Assembly: GCF_017830045.1 (NCBI RefSeq)
Contig: NZ_JAEDXU010000003.1
Location: forward strand, 124,001-188,000
DNA length: 64,000 nucleotides
Reading direction: 5' to 3'
From: Enterococcus larvae
GTDB lineage: Bacteria > Bacillota > Bacilli > Lactobacillales > Enterococcaceae
In this document: positions 24,503 to 33,134 of the stretch, piece by piece
Layout: each line of letters opens with the position of its first letter
How positions within the stretch are numbered: position 1 is the stretch's first letter
The notes under the pieces: model-generated
What the model was told of the DNA's origin: nothing
Database searches by the model: none
The model's input: only the letters and a program-made list of their open reading frames with translations
Translations under genes and position numbers: made by a program

Positions 24503-24555
24503 TTTTCAATCACTGGGAAAAATCGTATACTATGATTGTGAATTACAACACAATC
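24503..24555 (+). promoter_or_regulatory. Promoter and Rex-like operator of the secreted reductase
   Basis: TTTTCA (24503-24508) and TATACT (24526-24531) are 17 bases apart. The 18-mer TTGTGAATTACAACACAA (24536-24553), part of the GATTGTG/CACAATC inverted repeat, matches most of the Rex consensus TTGTGAAWWWWTTCACAA and covers the transcription start. Rex is the NADH/NAD+-sensing repressor of anaerobic metabolism in Firmicutes. Confidence 0.6.
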
Positions 24556-24578
24556 TATTAGCAGGAAAGGGTTTTTTT

Positions 24579-26111
24579 ATGAAAAAGAAAACGATGGTAT
24601 TACTAACTTGGGTACTTGCTTTTGGGGCTTTCGCTTCCGGCTGCGGGTCAGACAATAAGACAACTGGCTCAAGCGCTTCTTCCTCTTCCACTGGGGAAAG
24701 CAGTTCAGCAGATGTTGCTTCCGGCGCATCGGAAAAGGTCTACACAGATATTTCAGAGCTGAAAGACGATTATGACATCATTATTGTCGGTGCTGGGGGC
24801 GCCGGAATGACAGCCGCTATCGAAGCAAAAGAAAAGGGTATGAATCCTGTGATTTTTGAGAAAATGCCTGTTGCAGGGGGGAATACCTTGAAATCTTCAA
24901 GCGGGATGAACGCATCAGAAACAACATTCCAAAAAGAAGAAGGCATTGAAGACAGCAATGATAAGTTCTATGAAGAAACACTGGAAGGTGGACATGGAAC
25001 CAATGATAAAGAGCTTTTACGCTACTTTGTGGATAACTCTGCTGCAGCAATCGATTGGTTGGATTCTATCGATATCAAGCTGAACAACCTGACGATCACT
25101 GGCGGAATGAGCGAAAAACGAACACATAGACCAGAAGACGGTTCTGCAATTGGAGAATACTTGGTAGATGGCTTATTCCAAAATGTGAAGAAAAATGATA
25201 TTCCATTATTCGTTAATGCGGATGTTACAAAAATCAATGAAAAAGATGGTACAGTAACTGGCGTTTCTGTAACCTTCAATGATGAAACAACTAAAGATAT
25301 CACTTCTAAAGCAGTTATCGTAACTACTGGTGGTTATGGTGCTAACAGCGATATCATTGAAAAATACCGTCCTGATCTCAAGGGCTATGTGACAACGAAT
25401 CAATCAGGAAGTACCGGCGACGGCATCAAGATGATTGAAGAAGTCGGTGGAACAACAGTTGATATGGATCAAATCCAAATCCATCCAACCGTCCAACAGG
25501 ACAAAGGCGTATTGATTGGTGAAGTTGTGCGTGGAGAAGGCGGAATCCTAGTTTCTCAAGAAGGTACTCGCTTTGTAAACGAACTGGATACGAGAGATAA
25601 AGTTTCAGCTGCAATCACTGCACTTCCAGAAAAATCAGCTTATCTGATTTTCGATTCTGGTGTAAAGGAACGCGCAAAAGCGATTGAATTTTATGAGCAG
25701 CAGGGTTATGTAGTTGAAGGAAAAAGTATTGAAGCTTTAGCTGAGGAACTAGACATGCCGGCGGAGAACCTTGAAGAGACACTGAAAACATGGAACGCAA
25801 GCGTCGAAGCTCAGGATGATACTGAATTCAGCAGAACAACTGGTATGGATAACGACTTATCAAAAGCACCTTACTATGCAATCAAAATCGCACCGGGAAT
25901 CCACTATACAATGGGTGGAGTGAAAATCAACAAAGAAACACAAGTATTAGACAAAGATGGTAAAGCTATTACAGGACTTTACGCAGCAGGTGAAGTAACC
26001 GGTGGTCTTCATGGAGAAAATCGTATCGGCGGAAACTCTGTAGGTGAAATCATCGTATTCGGCAGACAGGCTGGGGTTCAATCCGCAGCATTTGTTGAAA
26101 AAGAAAAATAA
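24579..26111 (+). CDS. Secreted flavoprotein lipoprotein, fumarate-reductase (FrdA/flavocytochrome c) family
   Basis: A 510-residue lipoprotein: signal peptide with lipobox FASGC (Cys22), a Ser-rich linker, then a FAD-binding succinate dehydrogenase/fumarate reductase domain (DIIIVGAGGAGMTAAIEAKEKG, GGNTLKSSSGMNA, HRPEDGSAIGE, REGG-type VRGEGGILVSQEG, HYTMGGVKI, ENRIGGNSVGEIIVFGR). The linker contains DVASGAS (residues 45-51), matching the ApbE flavinylation consensus D-x2-S/T-G-A-S/T, so an FMN may be attached to Ser48 although no separate FMN_bind domain exists. This arrangement is like extracellular fumarate reductases of Listeria fed by flavin-based electron transfer. It is a single gene under a Rex-like site. 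Confidence 0.85.
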   Translation: MKKKTMVLLTWVLAFGAFASGCGSDNKTTGSSASSSSTGESSSADVASGASEKVYTDISELKDDYDIIIVGAGGAGMTAAIEAKEKGMNPVIFEKMPVAGGNTLKSSSGMNASETTFQKEEGIEDSNDKFYEETLEGGHGTNDKELLRYFVDNSAAAIDWLDSIDIKLNNLTITGGMSEKRTHRPEDGSAIGEYLVDGLFQNVKKNDIPLFVNADVTKINEKDGTVTGVSVTFNDETTKDITSKAVIVTTGGYGANSDIIEKYRPDLKGYVTTNQSGSTGDGIKMIEEVGGTTVDMDQIQIHPTVQQDKGVLIGEVVRGEGGILVSQEGTRFVNELDTRDKVSAAITALPEKSAYLIFDSGVKERAKAIEFYEQQGYVVEGKSIEALAEELDMPAENLEETLKTWNASVEAQDDTEFSRTTGMDNDLSKAPYYAIKIAPGIHYTMGGVKINKETQVLDKDGKAITGLYAAGEVTGGLHGENRIGGNSVGEIIVFGRQAGVQSAAFVEKEK

Positions 26112-26188
26112 GCTGAAATATAATCTTCCCCAACTTTAATATAAAGTTAGCTAGGAATATTCTTTCAGCCCAAAATCAACTTTACAAC

Positions 26189-26426
26189 AAAAAAGAGGCT
26201 GGCCAAAAATGGGCTGCTCCAAGAATTAAGAAGAAATATACGAAGATAGCTTTTCCTATTTTCAGTATCCAAGTAGGTACTTTGCCGCATCAGAACTACT
26301 GTAGTAGTTGCTGTGTGTTAAAGCAATTTCGGCTTAATTCCAAAGGAGCAGCTTTTGGCTCGCCGTCTATTCGTGCTTAGTGTGTGGGACAATTTCTAAT
26401 TTGATTGTTGTCTTGCACTCTTTTAT
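26189..26426 (+). repeat. 240-bp structured intergenic repeat, copy B
   Basis: Begins AAAAAAGAGGCTGGCC and ends with a hairpin (GTGTGGGACAAT pairing with ATTG-x-TCTTGCAC) and T-rich run. Internal pairs are GCTGCTCC with GGAGCAGC and GAATTAAG with CTTAATTC. The block TCAGTATCCAAGTAGGT and the GCCGCATCAGAACTACTG core are shared with copies A and C. It lies between the convergent reductase and DUF4153 genes. The remaining 166 bases before 26592 are AT-rich without features. Confidence 0.8.
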
Positions 26427-26592
26427 TTCATTTACCCTTTTTCATTTTCCTTTATATAAATCCTGTCAAATCAATCATTACACAAACACTACTCCTATAA
26501 AGTGCTGTATAATGCCGTAGAAACCGTCATTTCTGCTGCTGATCCGCAGTATTCATATCTATTATTACCTTTTTTATTTTTCCCTTTTATTT

Positions 26593-28065
26593 CTATCCAA
26601 TTGTCTTTTTGATTTGTTCAGCGCTTCTTGAACGCTGCAAGTTACTGATATTGCTGCTGTTGATTTGCTGCTGCATCATTTGAAGATAGCCTTCCAATGC
26701 CGCCTTATCTTCTGTATCATTTGTTTCTTCATAGGCTTTCACAGCTGTTGACACACCCTCGACACCTACCATATAAAAAATGGAAATATCCAATTCACTC
26801 AGCTCACCCTGCTGATATTTTTCGTAATTATAAGAAACAATGCTATTTCCTGTATTACGATAACTCATGAATAGAACACTCATACTTACGATGAGAACAA
26901 TTGCTCTCAAATACTTGAAGGATTTCCACAGAGAAGCAATGAAAACACAGACACATATTGCCAACACAACCATGAACCACGAGGTATTGAAGCGCAGCGG
27001 CGTCAGACCAAAGGCTTCAATGTATACTTGCATTTTAGCGAAGCCCAGGATAATCAGTGCCAAGGTTTCGATACCAATCATACTTAAGCTGATCTTGATC
27101 CCCTTCGAACTATGACTGAACAGCTTGATCAAAGAGAAGATACAGACATTGATCAATGATACAGCCAGCAGCTGGAAGAATCCTTCACGTGCATAAGCTG
27201 ATAATGTATAGATTGTTGTACCGTTCCGAAATTCAATGTAACCCATAATTGCTGCTGCAAAAAACAGCAAGTAGATTGAAATGAAGATGACCAGGACAGT
27301 TAGAAAGAATACGTCTGGGCCTTTGACTGTCGGGATAACATGTTGACTGACCGGACTCTTTTCCAGGTTTCTATAAACACATAGAAACAAATACATGCCC
27401 ATCGGAATTGCGATGATCAGAATCATGAATTGCTCAGCAAAACCAACAGAGACAATGTCAGCAACCGAATGAATCAAACGCTCGAACATGCTGTCAGCAC
27501 TACTCAATAACGAGATGACAATTGCAGCAACTGGAAACGAAATAACTACGCCAAGAATGACCAGCTTCACGTTTTTATGCTTTTTACCTACTAAGCGGTA
27601 AATTGATAACCCTGCTGTCACATTTTTGAAGGGGCGAACCAAGAATCCATCAATAAAATCAAAGAAAACATAGCTGCTCAGCTGATTTTCTTTTCTAGTA
27701 CCTGCAACGACTAATACCCAGTACATACAGCTGAAAAACAGCAGTAACGAGTTCGTTCCCATTAAAATTGTATTATCAAACAAGCTGAAGGAAAGACTCA
27801 ATGCAAAAACATAAGCCAAATAGCCGTAATGAAACCAGCTCATTTTTACTCCTCTAACTCTAGCATACGTGTAGATTGAACCAGTGAAACCTACTGCTAA
27901 TGCTGTTGTCCAAAATCCCCCACGATCCTGTGCAACTCCTTGAACTGTAAAATACGCCACAACAATACTTGCCAAGCTGAATATCAAATCTTTTCCATCA
28001 AACAAGGGCTGTTGTTTCTCTTCCCAATGCTTATGCAAGTCCTTTTCCTGATTCGCTTCCATCAT
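26593..28065 (-). CDS. DUF4153/DUF4173-family polytopic membrane protein
   Basis: A 490-residue protein with about 11-12 TM segments after a charged N-terminal tail, and a soluble C-terminal tail rich in Glu/Gln. Segments such as FIDGFLVRPFKNVTAG, LSSADSMFERLIHSV and AREGFFQLLAVSLIN are typical of DUF4153/DUF4173 proteins. The function of the family is unknown. It is the last gene of an operon with DUF2975 and a small XRE regulator, which probably controls it. Confidence 0.8.
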   Translation of the reverse strand: MMEANQEKDLHKHWEEKQQPLFDGKDLIFSLASIVVAYFTVQGVAQDRGGFWTTALAVGFTGSIYTYARVRGVKMSWFHYGYLAYVFALSLSFSLFDNTILMGTNSLLLFFSCMYWVLVVAGTRKENQLSSYVFFDFIDGFLVRPFKNVTAGLSIYRLVGKKHKNVKLVILGVVISFPVAAIVISLLSSADSMFERLIHSVADIVSVGFAEQFMILIIAIPMGMYLFLCVYRNLEKSPVSQHVIPTVKGPDVFFLTVLVIFISIYLLFFAAAIMGYIEFRNGTTIYTLSAYAREGFFQLLAVSLINVCIFSLIKLFSHSSKGIKISLSMIGIETLALIILGFAKMQVYIEAFGLTPLRFNTSWFMVVLAICVCVFIASLWKSFKYLRAIVLIVSMSVLFMSYRNTGNSIVSYNYEKYQQGELSELDISIFYMVGVEGVSTAVKAYEETNDTEDKAALEGYLQMMQQQINSSNISNLQRSRSAEQIKKTIG

Positions 28066-28275
28066 CTACTCTTCCTCCCGATACTCCAAAATATCCGCAG
28101 GCTGACAATCCAATGCTTTACACAATGCTTCCAAAGTACTGAAGCGGATCGCCTTTGCCTTATTATTTTTCAAAATCGAAAGATTGGCTGGTGTTAGATT
28201 GATTTTTTCTGCCAGTTCACCTGCACTCATCTTACGCTTTGCCATCATGACATCGATATTTACAACAATAGCCAT
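28066..28275 (-). CDS. Small XRE-family regulator (YozG type)
   Basis: A 69-residue protein that is little more than an HTH: MAKRKMSAGELAEKINLTPANLSILKNNKAKAIRFSTLEALCKALDCQPADIL. These YozG-like regulators are regularly encoded with DUF2975 proteins. Its ATG overlaps the upstream TAA stop (TAATG). The 35-bp palindrome upstream of the operon is its probable operator. Confidence 0.88.
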   Translation of the reverse strand: MAIVVNIDVMMAKRKMSAGELAEKINLTPANLSILKNNKAKAIRFSTLEALCKALDCQPADILEYREEE

Positions 28276-28724
28276 TAAATCGTAAAGTCATTCTCTTCCT
28301 TAATCAAAAGTGCCTGGCAAAACACATTTTTGATTATTCTTACAATGACACCGACAAAGGCTGCTAATCCTGCAACAAAGAGCCATGGATAATAATAGCT
28401 ACCTGAAGCCAGCAGGATCACTGCTTCTAGAAAACACAACCAGCTGATCAGCCGCAAATTTTTTATGTTTCGCTCAGTGAATGTTTCCTCATTATCAATC
28501 TTCTGGATCAGTTGATGCAGTAAAAATAGAATCACTAGCCCTACCCCCAGACAGCTTTCCAATGTGAAAATGAATAAATGCTTGTTCGTTGGTGCAACTG
28601 CGTGCAGCGGTACAATAACTTCGATGAAGCTTGACATGAAAATCATTGCAGCAATCATCATCGCTGCTAAAATATAAATACACCATGCAGACAGCCGTGT
28701 TGACTGTTTCCCTGTCCAGTTCAT
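28275..28724 (-). CDS. DUF2975 membrane protein
   Basis: A 149-residue protein with four hydrophobic segments and the loop KIDNEETFTERNIKNLRLISW, which is typical of DUF2975. The function is unknown; it may act with the XRE protein as a membrane-linked sensor, but this is inference. It is the first gene of the operon, with GGAGGGACC before the ATG. Confidence 0.85.
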   Translation of the reverse strand: MNWTGKQSTRLSAWCIYILAAMMIAAMIFMSSFIEVIVPLHAVAPTNKHLFIFTLESCLGVGLVILFLLHQLIQKIDNEETFTERNIKNLRLISWLCFLEAVILLASGSYYYPWLFVAGLAAFVGVIVRIIKNVFCQALLIKEENDFTI

Positions 28725-28749
28725 TTAGGTCCCTCCTTCAAGTACATTC

Positions 28750-28778
28750 ATCATACGGCAGAGCTTTTTGACAGTCAA
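28750..28778 (-). promoter_or_regulatory. Sigma-A promoter of the DUF2975-XRE-DUF4153 operon
   Basis: On the minus strand TTGACT (28778-28773) and TATGAT (28755-28750) are exactly 17 bases apart, about 25 bases upstream of the first start codon. The -35 box touches the large palindrome at 28777-28811. Confidence 0.75.
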
Positions 28779-28811
28779 TATAATTTTATCGATAATCGAT
28801 AAAATTATATT
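28777..28811. promoter_or_regulatory. 35-bp perfect palindrome, likely XRE operator
   Basis: AATATAATTTTATCGAT and ATCGATAAAATTATATT flank a single A. It adjoins and overlaps the -35 box, so a bound XRE dimer or tetramer would block or activate RNA polymerase. The nested ATCGAT repeats may be the core contacts. Confidence 0.7.
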
Positions 28812-28889
28812 GTTTTACGATTAAAAAACTAGAAAACACATGCTATCTTATGACTTTTAGCGCAAAGTTTAAAAATTAGTAAAGTGCAC

Positions 28890-28925
28890 AAAAAAACCAT
28901 TCGAAGCGGGCAAGTTTCGAACGGC
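28890..28925 (-). terminator. Terminator of the ABC-2 exporter operon
   Basis: On the minus strand GCCGTTCGAA and TTCGAATGGT form a hairpin with a 10-base loop followed by seven T, about 100 bases after the permease stop. The rest of 28812-29022 shows nothing else. Confidence 0.75.
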
Positions 28926-29022
28926 TCTTCTATCTAAACGACTCAACTGAGCATTTTATAATAACATTTATCTATCTCCGGAAGAGAGCAACCAAAATTT
29001 TCGATTGCCGACTACTCTTCTC

Positions 29023-30624
29023 TCAACCGGCAATATCCCGATTTCTGTATCCAATGAACCCGCCTATCAAAAGCAGAACTGCCAGTCCAGTAATGACAAG
29101 TAACGGCTGCCACTCAAAGGAATCCACCGGAATACGAGGAATGTAGCTGAAAACAGAAAGATTTTTTACCACTTTAGGCACATCCAGCAAGCTACCTAAG
29201 TAATCTACAAAGAAAGAAAATACTAGATAAAACCAGACTGCACCACTCCATTTAGGCAACCAGCCTACGAGTAGGAAACCCGCGCCCATCACAAACCAGA
29301 CAGCCGGCAAATAGGCCAGACCTGACTTCAACATCATAGATAAAGCAATCGGTTCAGCCATCACACTACTTGATGCTGCATACAAGCTAAGCACCGATGC
29401 AATCAGCATAATGATTGATGTACAGAAAGCAATAAACAGATAGGCACCCAACAGCTTAGTTCGTGTAACAGATTTGGAAAACAACTGCTCCACACGACTC
29501 TTTTTTTCTTCGGAGTATGCTTTTAATGCCACTGTTAAAACCGGAATCGTCCCTAAAATTGATAAAATCACCATCAGTACTGTCATAAATTGCTCAGTCA
29601 GTGAGTAATTGCTTTTTTCCGGCAAAAGCATAGTCAAGATATCACTTGATTTGAAGAAATTTTCTAAATCGCCAAACACCGAACCATAGCTGATTCCCGC
29701 GACAACCATTACCACCAGCCAACTGATCAATGTCGTTTTTACTAAGCGAAAGCTGAATCCCAAGGGTTTCTTCAATAAAAAACCAGCATGACTTTTACCG
29801 CTTCGCTGAGGAATGAATCCAGCTTCCAGATCACGGATGCTGTTTAAATAGAAACTGACACCAAACAAAATAAAAGAAAAGACAAGGCTCAGTATTATAG
29901 GAAACCATGAATTAGTCACGAAAACCTCTGTTTTATAGACCCAAGAAAGTGGAGATAGCCATGAAAGACTTTCATTATTCAAATCTGTAAACCCTCTAAA
30001 TAAATAGGCGGCGCCTAAAAAGCTAAGTGAAAATCCAACGGTTCCTCTTTTTGATTCTGCCAGTTGTGCAAACACAGCTGTTACACCTGTAAAAACCAAA
30101 CCAGCACTTCCTAATGCAGCACCGTATAACAAAGATGCTCCCATCGGCATTGTTTCTATTCCTAATAAGCCAACGCCAATACCGTTGGTCAGCATGATCA
30201 GCACGCTGATAAGAAGCATTTCCACAAGCACTGCAATGAGCGGTGCCAAACGTCCGACAGACAATGCTCGAATCATTTCCAATCGACCGTCTTCTTCATC
30301 TCCTCTGGTATGACGAGCAGTTAAGAGAATCATCATGACTGCTGTCGTAATAGCCATGAACAAAGTCATTTCATGACCGAACATCGCGCCTATCGTATAG
30401 TTATCCAAGCTGCTGCTGGGACCAATCATTGCAATCATTGCCGGATTTTTTACTGTTTCTGCCATGACCTGACGTTCCTGAGCAGTCGGAAACAGCTCAG
30501 GAAATGCCCCAGCAACAGCAATCGACAGCCCAGCAATTCCAATCAGCCAGAATAGGATTTGCCAGCGATCTCTGCGCAGATTTAAGCGCAGCAGTTTTTG
30601 CCACCCTGAAAAATAGACAGTCAT
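29023..30624 (-). CDS. ABC-2 type exporter permease
   Basis: A 533-residue membrane protein with about 12 TM segments in two halves, as in permeases annotated for polyketide-antibiotic export. Each half begins with a hydrophobic helix, a large loop (AGAFPELFPTAQERQVMAET and VFGDLENFFKSSDI) and a 5-TM block; TRHTRGDEEDGRLEMIRAL and KAYSEEKKSRVEQLFSKSV are the conserved cytosolic ends of the two halves. It is one base from the ATPase gene, and a TetR regulator is divergent. Likely role: export of a drug or host compound. Confidence 0.85.
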   Translation of the reverse strand: MTVYFSGWQKLLRLNLRRDRWQILFWLIGIAGLSIAVAGAFPELFPTAQERQVMAETVKNPAMIAMIGPSSSLDNYTIGAMFGHEMTLFMAITTAVMMILLTARHTRGDEEDGRLEMIRALSVGRLAPLIAVLVEMLLISVLIMLTNGIGVGLLGIETMPMGASLLYGAALGSAGLVFTGVTAVFAQLAESKRGTVGFSLSFLGAAYLFRGFTDLNNESLSWLSPLSWVYKTEVFVTNSWFPIILSLVFSFILFGVSFYLNSIRDLEAGFIPQRSGKSHAGFLLKKPLGFSFRLVKTTLISWLVVMVVAGISYGSVFGDLENFFKSSDILTMLLPEKSNYSLTEQFMTVLMVILSILGTIPVLTVALKAYSEEKKSRVEQLFSKSVTRTKLLGAYLFIAFCTSIIMLIASVLSLYAASSSVMAEPIALSMMLKSGLAYLPAVWFVMGAGFLLVGWLPKWSGAVWFYLVFSFFVDYLGSLLDVPKVVKNLSVFSYIPRIPVDSFEWQPLLVITGLAVLLLIGGFIGYRNRDIAG

Positions 30625-30625
30625 G

Positions 30626-31531
30626 CTACTCGTCTCCTTCCAGATTTCCGTCTTGTCCCTCGTAATGCTGCATGAACAAGTCTTCCAATGTCGGTGGAGT
30701 ACTCTCCAACTTCAATACATCATACGGTGCAAGATACTGGATGACTTCAGCCATCTTTTCAGAATCCACTTGAAATTTGAACTCAGTAGCTGTTCCTGTT
30801 ACATCGTGGACCCCAACCTGTTTAGCTAGCTCCTCCACTGGATTTTTTGTTGTGACAGACAACAAAGTTCGAGTCAAATGTCTCAGCTCACTCAATGTAC
30901 CAGTTTCAATGATTTTTCCTTTTCGTATGATCGTGATACGGTCACAAAGACGTTCCACTTCTGAAAGAATATGGCTGGACAGCAGGACGGTTTTCCCCTG
31001 TGCCTTTACTTCTTCCACGCATTCCTGAAAAACCCTTTCCATCAAAGGGTCCAATCCAGATGTCGGCTCATCCAATACAAACAAGTCTGCTTTACTTGAA
31101 AATGCGGCAATCAATGCTACCTTCTGGCGATTTCCCTTTGAGTAGCTGCTGCACTTCTTCGTGGGATCGAGATCAAAGCGATGAATCAGCTCTTCTCGCT
31201 TTGATGTATCCGGCTTCCCTTGCAGAGACATGAATAGATCAATCACTTCGCCGCCTGTCAAGTTCGGCCATAAATTCACATCTCCTGGAACATAGGCAAT
31301 TCTTTTGTGGCTTTCAACGATTTCTTTCCAAGCATCCATACCGAAAACAGTCGCTGTTCCGGAGGTAGCTTTCAAAATACCTAAAAGTACCTTAAGTGTC
31401 GTTGATTTTCCCGCGCCATTTGGTCCGATAAAGCCAAAAACCTCTCCTTGTTTGACTGTCAAATCAACAGACTTTAAAGCCTCAACATGCCCGAAGTTCT
31501 TATCTATCCCCTTCAGCTCGATCACATTCAT
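30626..31531 (-). CDS. ABC transporter ATP-binding protein
   Basis: A 301-residue ATPase with Walker A GPNGAGKST, Q-loop, signature SYSKGNRQKV, Walker B DLFVLDEPTSGLDP and H-loop SSHILSE, followed by a C-terminal extension typical of ABC-2 exporter ATPases. The signature is degenerate (SKGN rather than SGGQ), which is common in this subfamily. The ATG at 31531 follows GGAGGG. It partners the adjacent permease. Confidence 0.9.
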   Translation of the reverse strand: MNVIELKGIDKNFGHVEALKSVDLTVKQGEVFGFIGPNGAGKSTTLKVLLGILKATSGTATVFGMDAWKEIVESHKRIAYVPGDVNLWPNLTGGEVIDLFMSLQGKPDTSKREELIHRFDLDPTKKCSSYSKGNRQKVALIAAFSSKADLFVLDEPTSGLDPLMERVFQECVEEVKAQGKTVLLSSHILSEVERLCDRITIIRKGKIIETGTLSELRHLTRTLLSVTTKNPVEELAKQVGVHDVTGTATEFKFQVDSEKMAEVIQYLAPYDVLKLESTPPTLEDLFMQHYEGQDGNLEGDE

Positions 31532-31582
31532 TTTCTTTCCCTCCTGCATACACTTCTTGATACTACTTAACATTTTTTAAAA

Positions 31583-31616
31583 ATTATGAATTATTTCTAT
31601 TTTTATAATTCATAAT
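31583..31616. promoter_or_regulatory. TetR-type operator
   Basis: ATTATGAATTAT and ATAATTCATAAT form a perfect 12-base inverted repeat with a 10-base spacer, between the divergent ABC operon and the TetR gene and about 50 bases upstream of the ATPase start. Confidence 0.7.
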
Positions 31617-31793
31617 ATACCCCCTTTCCTTTCTTTAAGCAAACAATTTATATGTGCTATCGATTGAAAAATTTAGCGAAGTATTCGATAAAAATCTAAT
31701 ATAAGAAATGGAGCTTTCCCTTGTTTCTTTCAGGGGATTTCTATATATTTAAGATGTAGAAAAAAATGTATCGAAAAGGAGCCGCTGACTGCT

Positions 31794-32375
31794 ATGAATG
31801 GTTTTGACCGCAGAAGAAAAGCCAAAGAACAGAGCATCCTTCAGACCGCTCTGACATTATTTATGCACCAAGGGATCAAAAGTACTTCTATTCAAACAAT
31901 TGCTAAACAGGCACAGGTCTCTCCTGTCACCGTCTTCAACTATTTTGGTTCTAAAGAAAAGCTGCTTGACCAGACTTGCTCACTTTACTTCGATAGTACA
32001 TATGAAGATTTTAAGCAGGTGATCGATTCTGAGCAAAGCTTTGAAGAGAAAATGCAATACCTTATTTTTACGAAAGGGCAAGTATCAAAGGATATTCATG
32101 CTGATTTTTATGAAGCACTTATGCTGAAATACAGTCATCCTGATGAACACATGGTTGCCTTTCTTAAAAAGGGTATCATCCTTTATCAAGTTCTATTTGA
32201 GCAAGGAAAAGCTGAAGGGATGATTAGCAAAGAGCTCTCTATGCCTGCATTGATGTTGTATATGCAATTGTTGACGACCTCTATGCAAGATGAAGCAATC
32301 TATAAAGACATCCTCCCTTTTAGTGATGAAATCATGAATATGTTTCTATATGGTATTTATGGGAAAAGGGAGTAA
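31794..32375 (+). CDS. TetR-family regulator of the ABC-2 exporter
   Basis: A 193-residue regulator. The N-terminal HTH is TALTLFMHQGIKSTSIQTIAKQAQVSPVTVFNYFGSKEKL, followed by an all-helical ligand domain. AAAAGGAGCC precedes the ATG. It is divergent from the ABC exporter, whose upstream region carries a perfect 12-base inverted repeat, so it probably represses the exporter. Confidence 0.88.
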   Translation: MNGFDRRRKAKEQSILQTALTLFMHQGIKSTSIQTIAKQAQVSPVTVFNYFGSKEKLLDQTCSLYFDSTYEDFKQVIDSEQSFEEKMQYLIFTKGQVSKDIHADFYEALMLKYSHPDEHMVAFLKKGIILYQVLFEQGKAEGMISKELSMPALMLYMQLLTTSMQDEAIYKDILPFSDEIMNMFLYGIYGKRE

Positions 32376-32392
32376 AGCCAGAGTCAAAAAGC

Positions 32393-32436
32393 AACTCAGC
32401 CGTTTAGCTTCACAGCAGCGCAGCTGAGTTTTTTTC
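32393..32436 (+). terminator. Terminator of the TetR gene
   Basis: AACTCAGC (32393-32400) pairs with GCTGAGTT (32423-32430), followed by a T-run. Confidence 0.75.
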
Positions 32437-32593
32437 GTCTCTTATGTTAGTTGACAGAGCACAGGTTTCCTTTTCTAACTCTAGATAAAACCTTGATACA
32501 GCAGCATGTCAAGTAGCTTTTACCCACATTTACTCGTTCTTTTCACGACAAAAGAAACGGGATTTAGTATACTGATTTCAAGGAGGAAAGAGG

Positions 32594-33112
32594 ATGAGTA
32601 TTGGGATTCGCTTAAAAGAAAAACGTTTGAAGCATCATCTAACACAAGAACAGCTGGCTGAAAAAATTTACGTCAGCAGACAGACAATTTCCGGATGGGA
32701 AAATGGGAAGAATCAGCCGGATCTGGAAAATTTGATCATGCTCAGCGAATTGTATAAAACGACACTGGATGAATTATTGAAAGGAGAATCTGTCGAGATG
32801 ACTACACAACAGCCAATGGTACCTAAACCAAAGCCTGCACCAACACGAAAATTTGCCTTTCTATTATTTTACTGGTCGCTGCTTTCTATTGTTCTGCAAA
32901 TCATTTTGAGAGAAGAAAAAATCAGCTTCATGATCTTTTACGCAATTGGCGGATTTTTGATTACAGCCTTCTCCTTGAAACGGACAAACCGACTGTCAAA
33001 TCTCTATAGCCAAGGAGTAAACATGTTTGATCCAGGCATTTATTTATGCTTAGGCTTTCTTGTATTGATTATTGTAGGGTTTATCCTTCAAGATGCAATC
33101 ATTCAGCGCTAA
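32594..33112 (+). CDS. XRE-family regulator with C-terminal membrane segments
   Basis: A 172-residue protein with an N-terminal XRE HTH (IRLKEKRLKHHLTQEQLAEKIYVSRQTISGWENGKNQPDLENL) and, after a Pro-rich linker, three hydrophobic segments from about residue 80. Such membrane-anchored XRE proteins may sense envelope stress. AAGGAGG precedes the ATG. The downstream gene, 22 bases away, is an unrecognised tail-anchored protein. Confidence 0.85.
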   Translation: MSIGIRLKEKRLKHHLTQEQLAEKIYVSRQTISGWENGKNQPDLENLIMLSELYKTTLDELLKGESVEMTTQQPMVPKPKPAPTRKFAFLLFYWSLLSIVLQIILREEKISFMIFYAIGGFLITAFSLKRTNRLSNLYSQGVNMFDPGIYLCLGFLVLIIVGFILQDAIIQR

Positions 33113-33134
33113 TGGGTTAGTAGGAGGGGTTACT

